64,000 nt of DNA from Emiliania huxleyi CCMP1516. Taxonomy: Eukaryota; Haptophyta; Isochrysidales; Noelaerhabdaceae. The stretch's first letter is position 1. The number at the start of each line of letters is the position of its first letter. The stretch covers positions 425,342-489,341 of the forward strand of contig NW_005197648.1 of assembly GCF_000372725.1 (NCBI RefSeq). The letters are read 5' to 3'. The position numbers were made by a program, and so were the translations under genes. Under the pieces are notes generated by a model. That model searched no databases. It was not told the DNA's origin and worked only from the letters and a program-made list of their open reading frames with translations. Below are positions 1-10,110 of the stretch, one piece after another.

Positions 1-476
1 GCAGCGAGCGGCGCGACGAGGCAGCCAAGCGGAATGCCGAGCGAATGCTGCAGCGGCGCGGTCTCGGCCGCGGCCGCGCTAGACAGGGCGAGCGCCTCAT
101 CCTTGGCCGCGCGAAGCGCCGCCGCCTGTCGCGCGTCGAGCCGTGGAAAGGCAGTGGGGTGGAGCATGGGCCGCCCGCCGAGCCCTTGGCGGGACGGAAT
201 GCGAGTGAGGTCGTGGAAGACCGGCATGTACCCTGGCGCGTGCCTGTGGCCCGGCGGTGCCGCCATTCCGTGACCGGGAGCCGGCGGGTGATGCAGAGGC
301 AGGGGCTGCTGCGAATAGCCTGGGTGCTGCGGCTGAGGCTGGCCGTACGACTGCGGCTGCGATGGATGAGGTGGCCAAGGCTGCCCGGAAGCCGGACCGT
401 CGCTCCACTGGCCGCCGCGCAGGCGGAGCAGAGACCCGGCCAGCGATTGCACGAGGAGGCTTGGCGTGAGCCACAT
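1..476 (-). CDS. Q/P-rich protein, N-terminal part (runs off window)
   Basis: An open minus-strand frame starts at ATG 476-474 and stays open to the window edge (about 158 codons). The product starts MWLTPSLLVQSLAG, then has a Gln/Pro/His-rich stretch (about residues 30-75) and a more ordinary Ala-rich C-terminal part. No family is recognised. The ATG follows two tandem copies of a GGGCGTGAAC-like unit at about 490-510. The reverse strand is also partly open, as is common in this GC-rich DNA, so the call rests on protein-like composition and an open end only. It could equally be one exon of a larger gene. Confidence 0.3.
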   Translation of the reverse strand, partial: MWLTPSLLVQSLAGSLLRLRGGQWSDGPASGQPWPPHPSQPQSYGQPQPQHPGYSQQPLPLHHPPAPGHGMAAPPGHRHAPGYMPVFHDLTRIPSRQGLGGRPMLHPTAFPRLDARQAAALRAAKDEALALSSAAAAETAPLQHSLGIPLGCLVAPLA

Positions 477-550
477 CGCCTCTCGTGGCCGGGCGTGAAC
501 AGGGCGTGAACAGCAGCTCCTGACCACGGCGCCGCAGGCGCCTGTTGATA

Positions 551-765
551 GGTCCAGGTGATAGCCCTGGATAGGCAATGCATACGCCTAGTTGGGCCTC
601 GGATCGCCCGGCCGCGTCCCGGTGCTCTGCCGTCGGATTTGTGACGCCGCCGCACCGCGCCGCGGCCGGGGAGCTCTGGGAGGTTCAGTGTCAGTGTATA
701 TATTGTAGAGATCAACCATGTCCACAATATCTCTCAGTCTAGCTAAGCCTGGGAAGGCGATGCCG
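551..765 (-). repeat. Dispersed repeat R1, copy A
   Basis: This segment matches 13851-14114 in reverse complement over nearly its whole length. Landmarks shared by both are the tract TGTCAGTGTATATATTGTAG, the tract GGATTTGTGACGCCGCCG, and ATACGCCTAGTTGG. Copy A lacks about 44 bp that copy B has. No transposase lies inside. It looks like a non-autonomous interspersed element; the class is not known. The rest of 510-1121, between the first gene and the end of the TSP3 gene, shows nothing else I can support. Confidence 0.75.
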
Positions 766-1121
766 GGGCCGTACAGCAGCTTGATGGTGCTTCGCCGGCG
801 TGCGTCCCGGAGCGGTGCCGGACGGAACCCTGTCTCCGACGCGATCAGCCGTGGGCATTGGGGGCGCTTCCGCCGACTCTGTGAGCAGCTCCACGTCAGA
901 CCCGAGGAACTGCCGTTGCCACCGACGTGCTCGGACCTGTATCGAGCCGCGGTGAGCCACCTGGCCCAACTGAGGGCCCAAGTCGGAGAACCTCCGGACG
1001 TGGCGAATCGAGCCGTCCGAAGCCTGGGCCGCCGCCCCTCCATGCGCATGGGCGGCTCGTCGCCGCTCGAGACGATGGCGGCGCGGCTCGCCGGACGGCC
1101 CACTCAAGGCCCTCCTACGCC

Positions 1122-4100
1122 TCAGAGGCGCTCGAGCCTCGAACAAGGCATGCTCTTGCGGCTCGCCGGCGCCCCGGGCGTCCCTGCCCGCACGAGCGGC
1201 GCGCCCGGCACTGGTCTCGATGCGGGCATGATCGCACGACTCGGGATGCCGTCGCCATCGCCGTCGGGGTCGAGGTGGTCGGGGATGCCGTCGCCGTCCG
1301 TGTCGACGGTGCCCTCCTCGGCGTCGGGGATGTTGTCGCCGTCCGAGTCGGGGTCGAGTGCATCGGGCGTGCCGTCGCTGTCCGTGTCGGCGGAGCCCTC
1401 CTCGGCGTCGGGGATGCCGTCGCCGTCCGAGTCGGGGTCGAGCGCGTCGGGCGTGCCGTCGCTGTCCGTGTCGGCGGAGCCTTCCTCGGCGTCGGGCACC
1501 CCGTCGCCGTCCGAGTCGGGGTCCATCGCGTCGGGGATGCCGTCGCTGTCCGTGTCGGCGGAGCCCTCGACGGCGTCGGGGATGCCGTCACCATCGCCGT
1601 CGGGGTCGAGGTGGTCGGGGATGCCGTCGCCGTCCGTGTCGACGGTGCCCTCCTCGGCGTCGGGGATGCCGTCGCCATCGCCGTCGGGGTCGAGTGCATC
1701 GGGCGTGCCGTCGCTGTCCGTGTCGGCGGAGCCCTCCTCGGCGTCGGGGATGCCGTCGCCGTCCGAGTCGGGGTCGAGCGCATCGGGCGTGCCGTCGCTG
1801 TCCGTGTCGGCGGAGCCCTCCTCGGCGTCGGGCACCCCGTCGCCGTCCGAGTCGGGGTCGAGGTAGTCGGGCAGCCCGTCGCTGTCCGTGTCGACCGTGC
1901 CCTCCTCGGCGTCGGGCAGCCCGTCGCCGTCCGAGTCGGGGTCCATGGCGTCGGGGATGCCGTCGCTGTCCGTGTCGGCGGAGCCCTCGACGGCGTCGGG
2001 GATGCCGTCGCCATCGCCGTCGGGGTCGAGGTGGTCGGGGATGCCGTCGCCGTCCGTGTCGACCGTGCCCTCCTCGGCGTCGGGGATGTTGTCGCCGTCC
2101 GAGTCGGGGTCGAGTGCATCGGGCGTGCCATCGCTGTCCGTGTCGGCGGAGCCTTCCTCGGCGTCGGGGATGCCGTCGCCGTCCGAGTCGGGGTCGAGCG
2201 CGTCGGGCGTGCCGTCGCTGTCCGTGTCGGCGGAGCCCTCCTCGGCGTCGGGCACCCCGTCGCCGTCCGAGTCGGGGTCGAGGTAGTCGGGCAGCCCGTC
2301 GCTGTCTGTGTCGACCGTGCCCTCCTCGGCGTCGGGCAGCCCGTCGCCGTCCGAGTCGGGGTCCATGGCGTCGGGGATGCCGTCGCTGTCCGTGTCGGCG
2401 GAGCCCTCGACGGCGTCAGGGATGCCGTCGCCATCGCCGTCGGGGTCGAGGTGGTCGGGGATGCCGTCGCCGTCCGTGTCGACGGTGCCCTCCTCGGCGT
2501 CGGGGATGTTGTCGCCGTCCGAGTCGGGGTCGAGCGCATCGGGCGTGCCGTCGCTGTCCGTGTCGGCGGAGCCCTCCTCGGCGTCGGGGATGCCGTCGCC
2601 GTCCGAGTCGGGGTCGAGCGCGTCGGGCGTGCCGTCGCTGTCCGTGTCGGCGGAGCCCTCCTCGGCGTCGGGCACCCCGTCGCCGTCCGAGTCGGGGTCG
2701 AGGTAGTCGGGCAGCCCGTCGCTGTCCGTGTCGACCGTGCCCTCCTCGGCGTCGGGCAGCCCGTCGCCGTCCGAGTCGGGGTCCATGGCGTCGGGGATGC
2801 CGTCGCTGTCCGTGTCGGCGGAGCCCTCGACGGCGTCGGGGATGCCGTCGCCATCGCCGTCGGGGTCGAGGTGGTCGGGGATGCCGTCGCCGTCCGTGTC
2901 GACGGTGCCCTCCTCGGCGTCGGGGATGTTGTCGCCGTCCGAGTCGGGGTCGAGTGCATCGGGCGTGCCGTCGCTGTCCGTGTCGGCGGAGCCCTCCTCG
3001 GCGTCGGGGATGCCGTCGCCGTCCGAGTCGGGGTCGAACGCATCGGGCGTGCCGTCGCTGTCCGTGTCAGCGGAGCCCTCCTCGGCGTCGGGCACCCCGT
3101 CGCCGTCCGAGTCGGGGTCGAGGTAGTCGGGCAGCCCGTCGCTGTCCGTGTCGACCGTGCCCTCCTCGGCGTCGGGCAGCCCGTCGCCGTCCGAGTCGGG
3201 GTCCATGGCGTCGGGGATGCCGTCGCTGTCCGTGTCGGCGGAGCCCTCGACGGCGTCGGGGATGCCGTCGCCATCGCCGTCGGGGTCGAGGTGGTCGGGG
3301 ATGCCGTCGCCGTCCGTGTCGACGGTGCCCTCCTCGGCGTCGGGGATGTTGTCGCCGTCTGAGTCGGGGTCGAGCGCATCGGGCGTGCCATCGCTGTCCG
3401 TGTCGGCGGAGCCCTCCTCGGCGTCGGGGATGCCGTCACCGTCCGAGTCGGGGTCCACGGCGTCAGGCGTGCCGTCGCTGTCCGTGTCGGCGGAGCCCTC
3501 CTCGGCGTCGGGGATGCCGTCGCCGTCCGAGTCGGGGTCGAGCGCATCGGGCGTGCCGTCGCTGTCCGTGTCGGCGGAGCCCTCCTCGGCGTCGGGCAGC
3601 CCGTCGCCATCCGAGTCGGGGTCGAGGTAGTCGGGCGTGCCGTCGCTGTCCGTGTCGACTGTACCCTCCTCAGCGTCGGGGATGCCGTCGCCGTCCGAGT
3701 CGGGGTCAAGTGAGTCCGGTAGACCGTCACTGTCCGTGTCGGATGAGCCCTCCTCGGCGTCGGGGATGCCGTCACTGTCCTGGTCATTGTCGAGATCTTG
3801 CAAAATTGAAGAAGCAAAACTAGGACTGATGAGTGACACCGGAGCCGCGGTTCCGGCCGCATTGCCAATCACCCCCTGCCATGGTGCACGTGCCGCGGCA
3901 ATGGCTTGAACTGCTGACGAAGCACCTTGGACGGCTACTGCCTGTCCAAATGATGGCATGTCTCCTAAGGTGTCTCCGCACGAGAAATGTGCTGCGATAC
4001 CGGCGCTTTGCAGGTCAAGTACTCCGCCGTACGTGGTCGCCTGAATGAACTGCAACATCTTTTGGAAGTCGCTCAGCGTGTCCAAGTAAACCTGAAGAGA

Positions 4101-7100
4101 TTCCGGCGTATAGAATATCTTCGGTGTGTTAGCGAACATCGACGCCAGCGTGTCGTTTATGGCAGTGAATCGTGCCTCGACACCGCTGTTCCCAATCTCC
4201 GAGGCTGGCTGGTACACCACCGTTTGCACATAAAAGAGCAACACCGGATCAATCTCTGGCTGCGATGTACCAATGAACACGCCTGGATCGGTGGTATATG
4301 CTGCATAGGCGCACTTGGTTCCGATGGCGTAGTTGTCCGAGCCGACGTAGCTGATCACATTGGGATTGTGGTAGGTGTCGGTGTTCGCAGTCACGATTGG
4401 CATAGTTGGGCGTCGGGCAGCCCGTCGCCGTCCGAGTCGGGGTCCATGGCGTCAGGGATGCCGTCGCTGTCGGTATCTGCCGTGCCCTCCTCGGCGTTCG
4501 GGATGCCGTCGCCGTCTGCATCCGGATCAAGAGCGTCAGGCGTGCCGTCGCTGTCGGCGTCGGTGGTGCTTTCCTCGGCGTCGGGGATGCCGTCGCCGTC
4601 CGAGTCGGGGTCGAGGTAGTCGGGCGTGCCGTCGCTGTCTCGGTCAACGGTGCCCTCCTCGGCATCGGGCACTCCATCGCCATCCGAGTCGGGGTCGAGG
4701 TAGTCGGGCGTGCCGTCGCTGTCCGTGTCGGCGGAGCCCTCCTCGGCGTCGGGGATGCCGTCGCCGTCCGAGTCAGGGTCGAGGTAGTCGGCGGTGCCGT
4801 CGCTGTCCGTGTCGGCGGAGCCCTCCTCAGCGTCAGGAATGCCGTCGCCGTCCGAGTCAGGGTCGAGGTAGTCGGGCGTGCCGTCGCTGTCCGTGTCGGC
4901 GGAGCCCTCGACGGCGTCGGGGATGCCGTCGCCATCGCCATCGGGGTCGAGGTGGTCGGGGATGCCGTCGCCGTCCGTGTCGACCGTGCCCTCCTCCGCG
5001 TCGGGGATGCCGTCGCCGTCCGAGTCGGGATCAAGGTAGTCGGGCGTGCCGTCGCTGTCCGTGTCGGCGGAGCCCTCCTCGGCGTCGGGGATGCCGTCGC
5101 CGTCCGAGTCGGGGTCGAGCGCGTCGGGCGTGCCGTCGCTGTCCGTGTCGGCGGAGCCCTCCTCGGCGTCGGGCACCCCGTCGCCGTCCGAGTCGGGGTC
5201 GAGGTAGTCGGGCAGCCCGTCGCTGTCCGTGTCGACCGTGCCCTCCTCGGCGTCGGGCAGCCCGTCGCCGTCCGAGTCGGGGTCGAGGTGGTCGGGGATG
5301 CCGTCGCCGTCCGTGTCGACGGTGCCCTCCTCGGCGTCGGGGATGTTGTCGCCGTCCGAGTCGGGGTCGAGTGCATCGGGCGTGCCGTCGCCGTCCGTGT
5401 CGGCGGAGCCCTCCTCGGCGTCGGGGATGCCGTCGCCGTCCGAGTCGGGGTCGAGCGCGTCGGGCGTGCCGTCGCTGTCCGTGTCGGCGGAGCCTTCCTC
5501 GGCGTCGGGCACCCCGTCGCCGTCCGAGTCGGGGTCGAGGTAGTCGGGCAGCCCGTCGCTGTCCGTGTCGACCGTGCCCTCCTCGGCGTCGGGCAGCCCG
5601 TCGCCGTCCGAGTCGGGGTCCATGGCGTCGGGGATGCCGTCGCTGTCCGTGTCGGCGGAGCCCTCGACGGCGTCGGGGATGCCGTCGCCATCGCCGTCGG
5701 GGTCGAGGTGGTCGGGGATGCCGTCGCCGTCCGTGTCGACGGTGCCCTCCTCGGCGTCGGGGATGTTGTCGCCGTCCGAGTCGGGGTCGAGTGCATCGGG
5801 CGTGCCGTCGCTGTCCGTGTCGGCGGAGCCCTCCTCGGCGTCGGGGATGCCATCGCCGTCCGAGTCGGGGTCGAGCGCGTCGGGCGTGCCGTCGCTGTCC
5901 GTGTCGGCGGAGCCCTCCTCGGCGTCGGGCACCCCGTCGCCGTCCGAGTCGGGGTCGAGGTAGTCGGGCAGCCCGTCGCTGTCCGTGTCGGCGGAGCCCT
6001 CCTCGGCGTCGGGGGTGCCGTCGCCGTCCGAGTCGGGGTCCATGGCGTCGGGGATGCCGTCGCTGTCCGTGTCGGCGGAGCCCTCTACGGCGTCGGGGAT
6101 GCCGTCGCCATCGCCGTCGGGGTCGAGGTGATCGGGGATGCCGTCGCCGTCCGTGTCGACGGTGCCCTCCTCGGCGTCGGGGATGTTGTCGCCGTCCGAG
6201 TCGGGGTCGAGGTAGTCGGGCGTGCCATCGCTGTCCGTGTCGGTGGAGCCCTCCTCGGCGTCGGGCATCCCGTCGCCGTCCGAGTCCGGGTCGAGGTAGT
6301 CGGGCAGCCCGTCGCTGTCCGTGTCGACCGTGCCCTCCTCAGCGTCGGGCAGCCCGTCACCGTCCGAGTCGGGGTCCATGGCGTCGGTCGGTGTTCGCAG
6401 TCACGATTGGCATAGTTGGGGTTTGGTCAAGACAAGCGTTGATGGCATCGTCAATCTCAATGTACCCTGTCGTGCCTTCTGTAAACGGCACGGTCACGAC
6501 AATCGCATCCGAGGAAGCACAGGCCGCGTTGATCGCATTGACCTGCGCGACGTAGTCCAAACCGTTCGAGTACCAAGTCACGTCGAAGTCCTGCGAGCCA
6601 GCCTCGGCCCCGCCTCTCCAGACGTCCCAGAACTCGGAGCCCGCGTCAGCGTGGGTCACAAACGTGATCGACAGTGGGCAGGCCGCTTTCGCGTAGGGGT
6701 GCGTCGGGCTTTCGCCGGCTTCGACCTCGCCGCTCTCGACAGGATTCGAGCTCAAGTCCATACCTGGATTCATCAAAAGTGCGTAGAGCAGCCCGGACGA
6801 TTGTAGCCCCTGCGAGTACACCGACTGGCCGAAGAAGGCAAGCTCCCCCCTGTTCTGGTCGTCCCCGCACTGAAGCGACACCGTGACACCGGCATCCGTC
6901 AGCTTATTTGCCGCCCCCACGCCCAGGGCGATGACATAGTTGTCTGAGCTGATGTCCGAAATGGAGCTGTCCACGGTCAGGGCCGAGTCATCGCAGACGC
7001 AGTCGCCCCAGAGAGGGCCCGTCGTGCTCCCGGTGTAGCACCAGGCGGTCCTGCCGTAGTCGACGGTGGTGCACGCGTCATATGACACTCCTTTGTACGT

Positions 7101-9206
7101 GAATGGGAAGTTCGGGCAGCCCGTCGCCGTCCGAGTCGGGATCGAGGTAGTCGGGCGTGCCATCGCTGTCCGTGTCGACCGTGCCCTCCTCAGCGTCGGG
7201 CAGCCCGTCGCCGTCCGAGTCGGGGTCGAGCGCGTCAGGGATGCCGTCGCTGTCGGTATCTGCCGTGCCCTCCTCGGCGTCGGGCACTCCGTCGCCGTCC
7301 GAGTCGGGGTCGAGCGCATCGGGCGTGCCGTCGCTGTCCGTGTCGGCGGAGCCCTCGTCGGCGTCGGGGATGCCGTCGCCGTCCGAGTCGGGGTCGAGGT
7401 AGTCGGGCGTGCCGTCGCTGTCCGTGTCTCGTCGGCGTCGGGGATGCCGTCGCCGTCCGAGTCGGGGTCCGTCGCGTCAGGGGTCCCGTCGCTGTCAAGA
7501 TCAGAGCTGCCCTCCTCAGCGTCGGGAATGCCGTCGCCGTCCGAGTCGGGGTCGAGGTAGTCGGGCGTGCCGTCGCTATCTGTGTCGGCGGAGCCCTCCT
7601 CGGCGTCGGGGGTGCCGTCGCCGTCCGAGTCGGGGTCGAGGTGGGCGCCGGAAATCGCAAAGTACAGGTCGCTCGAGACGGCGAGCCGGGCGCAGGTCCC
7701 GCCCATGGCGTAGTTGGTGCTCCCTACGTAGCCGTCCCAGCTGTCGTACAGCCGCCCCGTCAGGTTCGAGTCAATGCCCATGCTGTAGGCGGTGTCAGTG
7801 TTGGCGAGCAGAAACTTGAGCTCGTCGGCCCGCGTGCTCATGCAGGCGTTGATGGCGTTCGCGATGGGCGCCTTTTCTTCGTCCGTCGCGTACGGAATGG
7901 TGAGAACAACGCCACCAGCTGAGCTATCCGAACAGGCCGCGTTTATGGCGTTGACGGTCTCTGTCACGCTGTAGTCCGTACGAACGTAAATGAGCTCCGC
8001 ACTCGGCGGCAGGCCATTTTGGGCGCCTTCACCCCAGGTGCCCCAAAAGGAGCTGGTCGCAGAGCCGTGCGTGATGGCGTAGATGGTCATGGCAGGCGTT
8101 GGTACCCCGCACGGATCGATGTAGTCGGGGACGCCATTACTGTCGAGATCGATGGTCCCCTCCTCGGCGTCAGGCAGCCCATCCGCGTCGGAGTCGGGAT
8201 CCATGGAGTTCGGGATGCCGTCGCTGTCCGTGTCGGCGGAGCCCTCCTCGGCGTCGGGGATGCCGTCGCCGTCCGAGTCGGGGTCGAGGTAGTCGGGCGT
8301 GCCGTCGCTGTCCGTGTCGGCGGAGCCCTCCTCGGCGTCGGGGGTGCCGTCGCCGTCCGAGTCGGGGTCGAGGTAGTCGGGGATGCCGTCGCTGTCGAAA
8401 TCAGTGATGCCCTCCTCAGCGTCGGGCAGCCCGTCACCGTCCGAGTCGGGGTCGAGGTAGTCGGGCAGCCCGTCGCTGTCCGCGTCCTCGACGTTCGACT
8501 CGAGCCGGTCGGGGATGCCGTCGCTGTCGGCGTCGGCGGTGCCCTCGGTGGTGTCGGGGATGCCGTCGCTGTCAGCATCGCCGTCGTCCTGCTGCAGCAG
8601 CGGTGTTGAGAAGGATTGACCGAGGAGGCCGTGCGGCAGAATATGCGCATCTGCGTCTTCTCGGCCCTGAAGCGTCACGCTGAGCCTGGAGGCATGGCCA
8701 CCCTCGCGATGTGCGCTGATGATGGCTCTCCAGCTGCCGAATGCGAGAGTCGCATTCGAGGAGGCACGTTCAACTGAGAGCTCGCCGCACGTGTAGGCCT
8801 CGCCGCCCTGGAGATCAAACGGGCGATCCCCGCACGCTCCGTACAGCGCGTGGCCTCCAGAGCTCGCGCCCAGCTGCATTCCTCTGACGGAAGCGGTTAC
8901 TGTGCGCCAGGGCGCACTCACCCTCGCCACTAGATGCACTTCAGTGGCCACTGAGCCGCTGGCGCCGATGGGGCTTATGGGAGGGCTGGTAATGCCTTCC
9001 GTCTTGACGTTGATCGCAAGTCCGGGCGCTGAAAGAAGGCAGTAGAACTGGCTGCTGCGGCCTCGGAAGTCTGCATTACCGCCGTGCGCAAATGACAGCT
9101 GCGGCTCTCGCTGCCGCGCACTCGCACTGGGGCACTCCGCCCTCAAACCCTGTAAGGGCAGCAATAGAAGTAGCACCGCCGGCGAGCGGCCGGGGTCGGC
9201 TGGCAT
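1122..9206 (-). CDS. Secreted TSP3-repeat protein with PBP-like and FN2 domains
   Basis: Start ATG 9206, stop at 1122. A signal peptide ([18 protein letters not shown]...) leads an approx 180-residue N-terminal domain. Then come TSP3 repeats (about 8590-8120), a type 1 periplasmic-binding-like domain (starts [13 protein letters not shown]), more TSP3 (7640-7105), an FN2 domain, the rest of the first binding domain, a second binding domain ([14 protein letters not shown]), TSP3 (6386-4411), the second domain's end, TSP3 (3790-1230) and a 44-residue tail. Repeats of [14 protein letters not shown] type are known calcium ligands, so a large Ca-stabilised extracellular protein is likely. The gene is not one clean frame: 7430-7105 reads as Thr/Arg/Pro-rich instead of TSP3, and the 6386-4411 block is out of frame and meets stops. 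Domains on both sides keep one frame. Misassembly of near-identical repeats, or real repeat turnover, would explain this. Confidence 0.7.
1230..3790 (-). repeat. TSP3 array C: 84-bp units in a 420-bp higher-order repeat
   Basis: About 30 units of 84 bp (28 residues each). Units fall into types that recur in fixed order, so that sequence repeats almost exactly every 420 bp (5 x 84): matching positions are 1888, 2308, 2728 and 3148. The unit types differ at set residues ([55 protein letters not shown]). Successive 420-bp copies differ by only a few bases, which means recent block duplication or ongoing homogenisation. Confidence 0.9.
4377..4410. repeat. 34-bp direct repeat, copy 1 (borders TSP3 array B)
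   Basis: The 34 bases starting GTCGGTGTTCGCAGTC and ending GGCATAGTTGGG recur exactly at 6387-6420 in the same orientation. On the coding strand they encode [10 protein letters not shown] of the second binding domain. Copy 1 joins TSP3 array B on one side to the remainder of the domain ([13 protein letters not shown]) on the other. Confidence 0.95.
4411..6386 (-). repeat. TSP3 array B, inserted in the second binding domain
   Basis: About 23.5 units of the 84-bp TSP3 repeat lie between two exact 34-bp direct repeats. Removing the block and one repeat copy (2010 bp, a multiple of three) would leave the binding domain continuous and in frame; this is seen by comparing the flanks and not by any transcript. 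The block itself reads as TSP3 in a frame shifted from the flanks and ends at a stop just past 4403. No AG lies inside the 34-bp repeat, so it cannot be a GT/GC-AG intron cut at equal points in the two copies. Confidence 0.85.
6387..6420. repeat. 34-bp direct repeat, copy 2
   Basis: Exact partner of 4377-4410. It follows INACLDQTP of the second binding domain and runs directly into TSP3 array B. Confidence 0.95.
6421..6990 (-). other. Binding-protein-like domains: end of domain 1 and start of domain 2
   Basis: On the coding strand this reads the C-terminal piece of the first type 1 periplasmic-binding-like domain ([23 protein letters not shown]) and then the start of the second ([29 protein letters not shown]). 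The two domains are paralogous: the same features appear at 8119-7641 ([28 protein letters not shown]) and at 4376-3791 ([17 protein letters not shown]). In bacteria this fold binds sugars or other small ligands. Here it sits in a secreted eukaryotic protein, so ligand sensing or carbohydrate binding is inference only. Confidence 0.6.
6994..7115 (-). other. Fibronectin type II (FN2) domain
   Basis: The coding strand reads [15 protein letters not shown], then [11 protein letters not shown] and LWGDC. This is the FN2 pattern (FPF-x-Y-x-G-x-x-Y-x-x-C-T, WC, G-x-C). FN2 domains bind collagen or glycans in animals and occur in secreted proteins of several protists. It lies between TSP3 array A2 and the end of the first binding-like domain, so it appears nested inside that domain. 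Upstream TSP3 repeats are in another frame. Confidence 0.75.
7105..7640 (-). repeat. TSP3 array A2 with a frame change
   Basis: About six 84-bp TSP3 units. From 7640 to about 7437 they read in the gene's main frame (DPDSDGDG...). At about 7430 the unit is short (GTGTCTCGTCGGCG replaces the usual longer text), and from there to 7105 TSP3 reads in a second frame while the main frame reads a Thr/Arg/Pro-rich stretch without stops. The FN2 domain that follows is back in the main frame. Confidence 0.8.
8120..8590 (-). repeat. TSP3 array A1
   Basis: Between five and six TSP3 units, more diverged from each other than those in arrays B and C (for example [39 protein letters not shown]). The divergence suggests this is the older part of the repeat region. 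It joins the N-terminal domain to the first binding-like domain. Confidence 0.85.
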
Positions 9207-10110
9207 GCCTGTTTAGCCAGCAAACCGACAACCACGATCCTACCACGATGCGTAGACCGCGATCGCGGCGTGAACCTATGGACAGGCTTGTCGGCCGATG
9301 CGTTGCTCAGGCGCAAAAATCCAGGTGGCGACCCCCAAACGGACGTAAATAGTGTTTGGATGTGGCCGACGGGCGTAATTCCCAAATACGGCGTAGAACC
9401 GCCGTTTTCAAATCCCCCTCGCAGAGTTCCAAAATTGCCCGTAAACAATTTACCCAGGGGCAAGCGGGCAGGGAGGAGGGCGTCGATTTCCCGCTGGCTA
9501 GCCAGCCAGGCACTCTCACGCTCTCACTCATTGCTTTGCCCCCCATTTCTCTCGGGCGTCCCCTGTCTGTGGTGACAAATAAAAACGGACACCTCCGGAG
9601 TCGCTCCTCATCGCAAACCCTGTCAGCAGTCCTCCTTCGGGAATACACATTAAAAAAGAGAGGACGGTCCCCCATTCCCAATGCACTTGATTGAGCACTT
9701 GAGCACTGCCACTGGATAGGCCCCGGCCCCCGCCGCCGCCGGGCCATATGGTCGATTCCGCATTGGACCATGGTACGGGGCCCCTCGATTGTCTCGCCCT
9801 CCCTCGGCTGGTGTATGGTTCATTTGGTGGGGGTCTCATAAGACATACAACAAAGAAACAAACACGGTATACAGGATCGAGGTGCACGTGCTGCTGAAGC
9901 GCAGTGTGTGCGATGTCGTGTGTTTGTCGTCCCCCCTCTCCATCATCTCACTGGGAGACGTCGGCGGTGGTGGCGGTGTGACCGATCGAGAGCTACAAGA
10001 GTCCCCTTCCAAGTTCCAATGCGATTAAACATACATGCATAAAGGGAGCCTCTAGGGTTCGGCGAAAACGAAAAGTCGATCTCTGCAAAGCATCTCAGTG
10101 GCGCGCCCTG
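9207..10110. other. Intergenic between TSP3 gene and KICS2-like gene
   Basis: It holds the 5' flank of the TSP3 gene, an AT-richer stretch at about 9340-9450, a fragment of repeat R3 (about 9565-9660, ACGGACACCTCC and AAAAAAGAGAGGAC) and repeat R2 copy A (9690-10015). I see no gene. Confidence 0.5.
9690..10015 (-). repeat. Dispersed repeat R2, copy A
   Basis: Its reverse complement matches 29005-29220: shared tracts include CGATCGGTCACACCGCC, GAGAGGGGGGACGAC, TGCACCTCGATCCTGTA and GAGGGAGGGCGAGAC. Its end (TTGAGCACTTGAGCACTG, GGTCGATTCCGCAT) also recurs at 39212-39285. It has no coding capacity that I can see. Confidence 0.75.

Noticed and set aside
4411-6420. TSP3 array B as a spliced intron
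   Set aside because: The 34-bp repeat at its ends has no AG, so no GT/GC-AG cut at equal positions can restore the domain.
718-6555. Several long plus-strand open frames across the TSP3 arrays
   Set aside because: They are the other reading frames of the 84-bp repeat; they give Ser/Pro, Val/Gly or Arg/Cys low-complexity text and start only inside the array.
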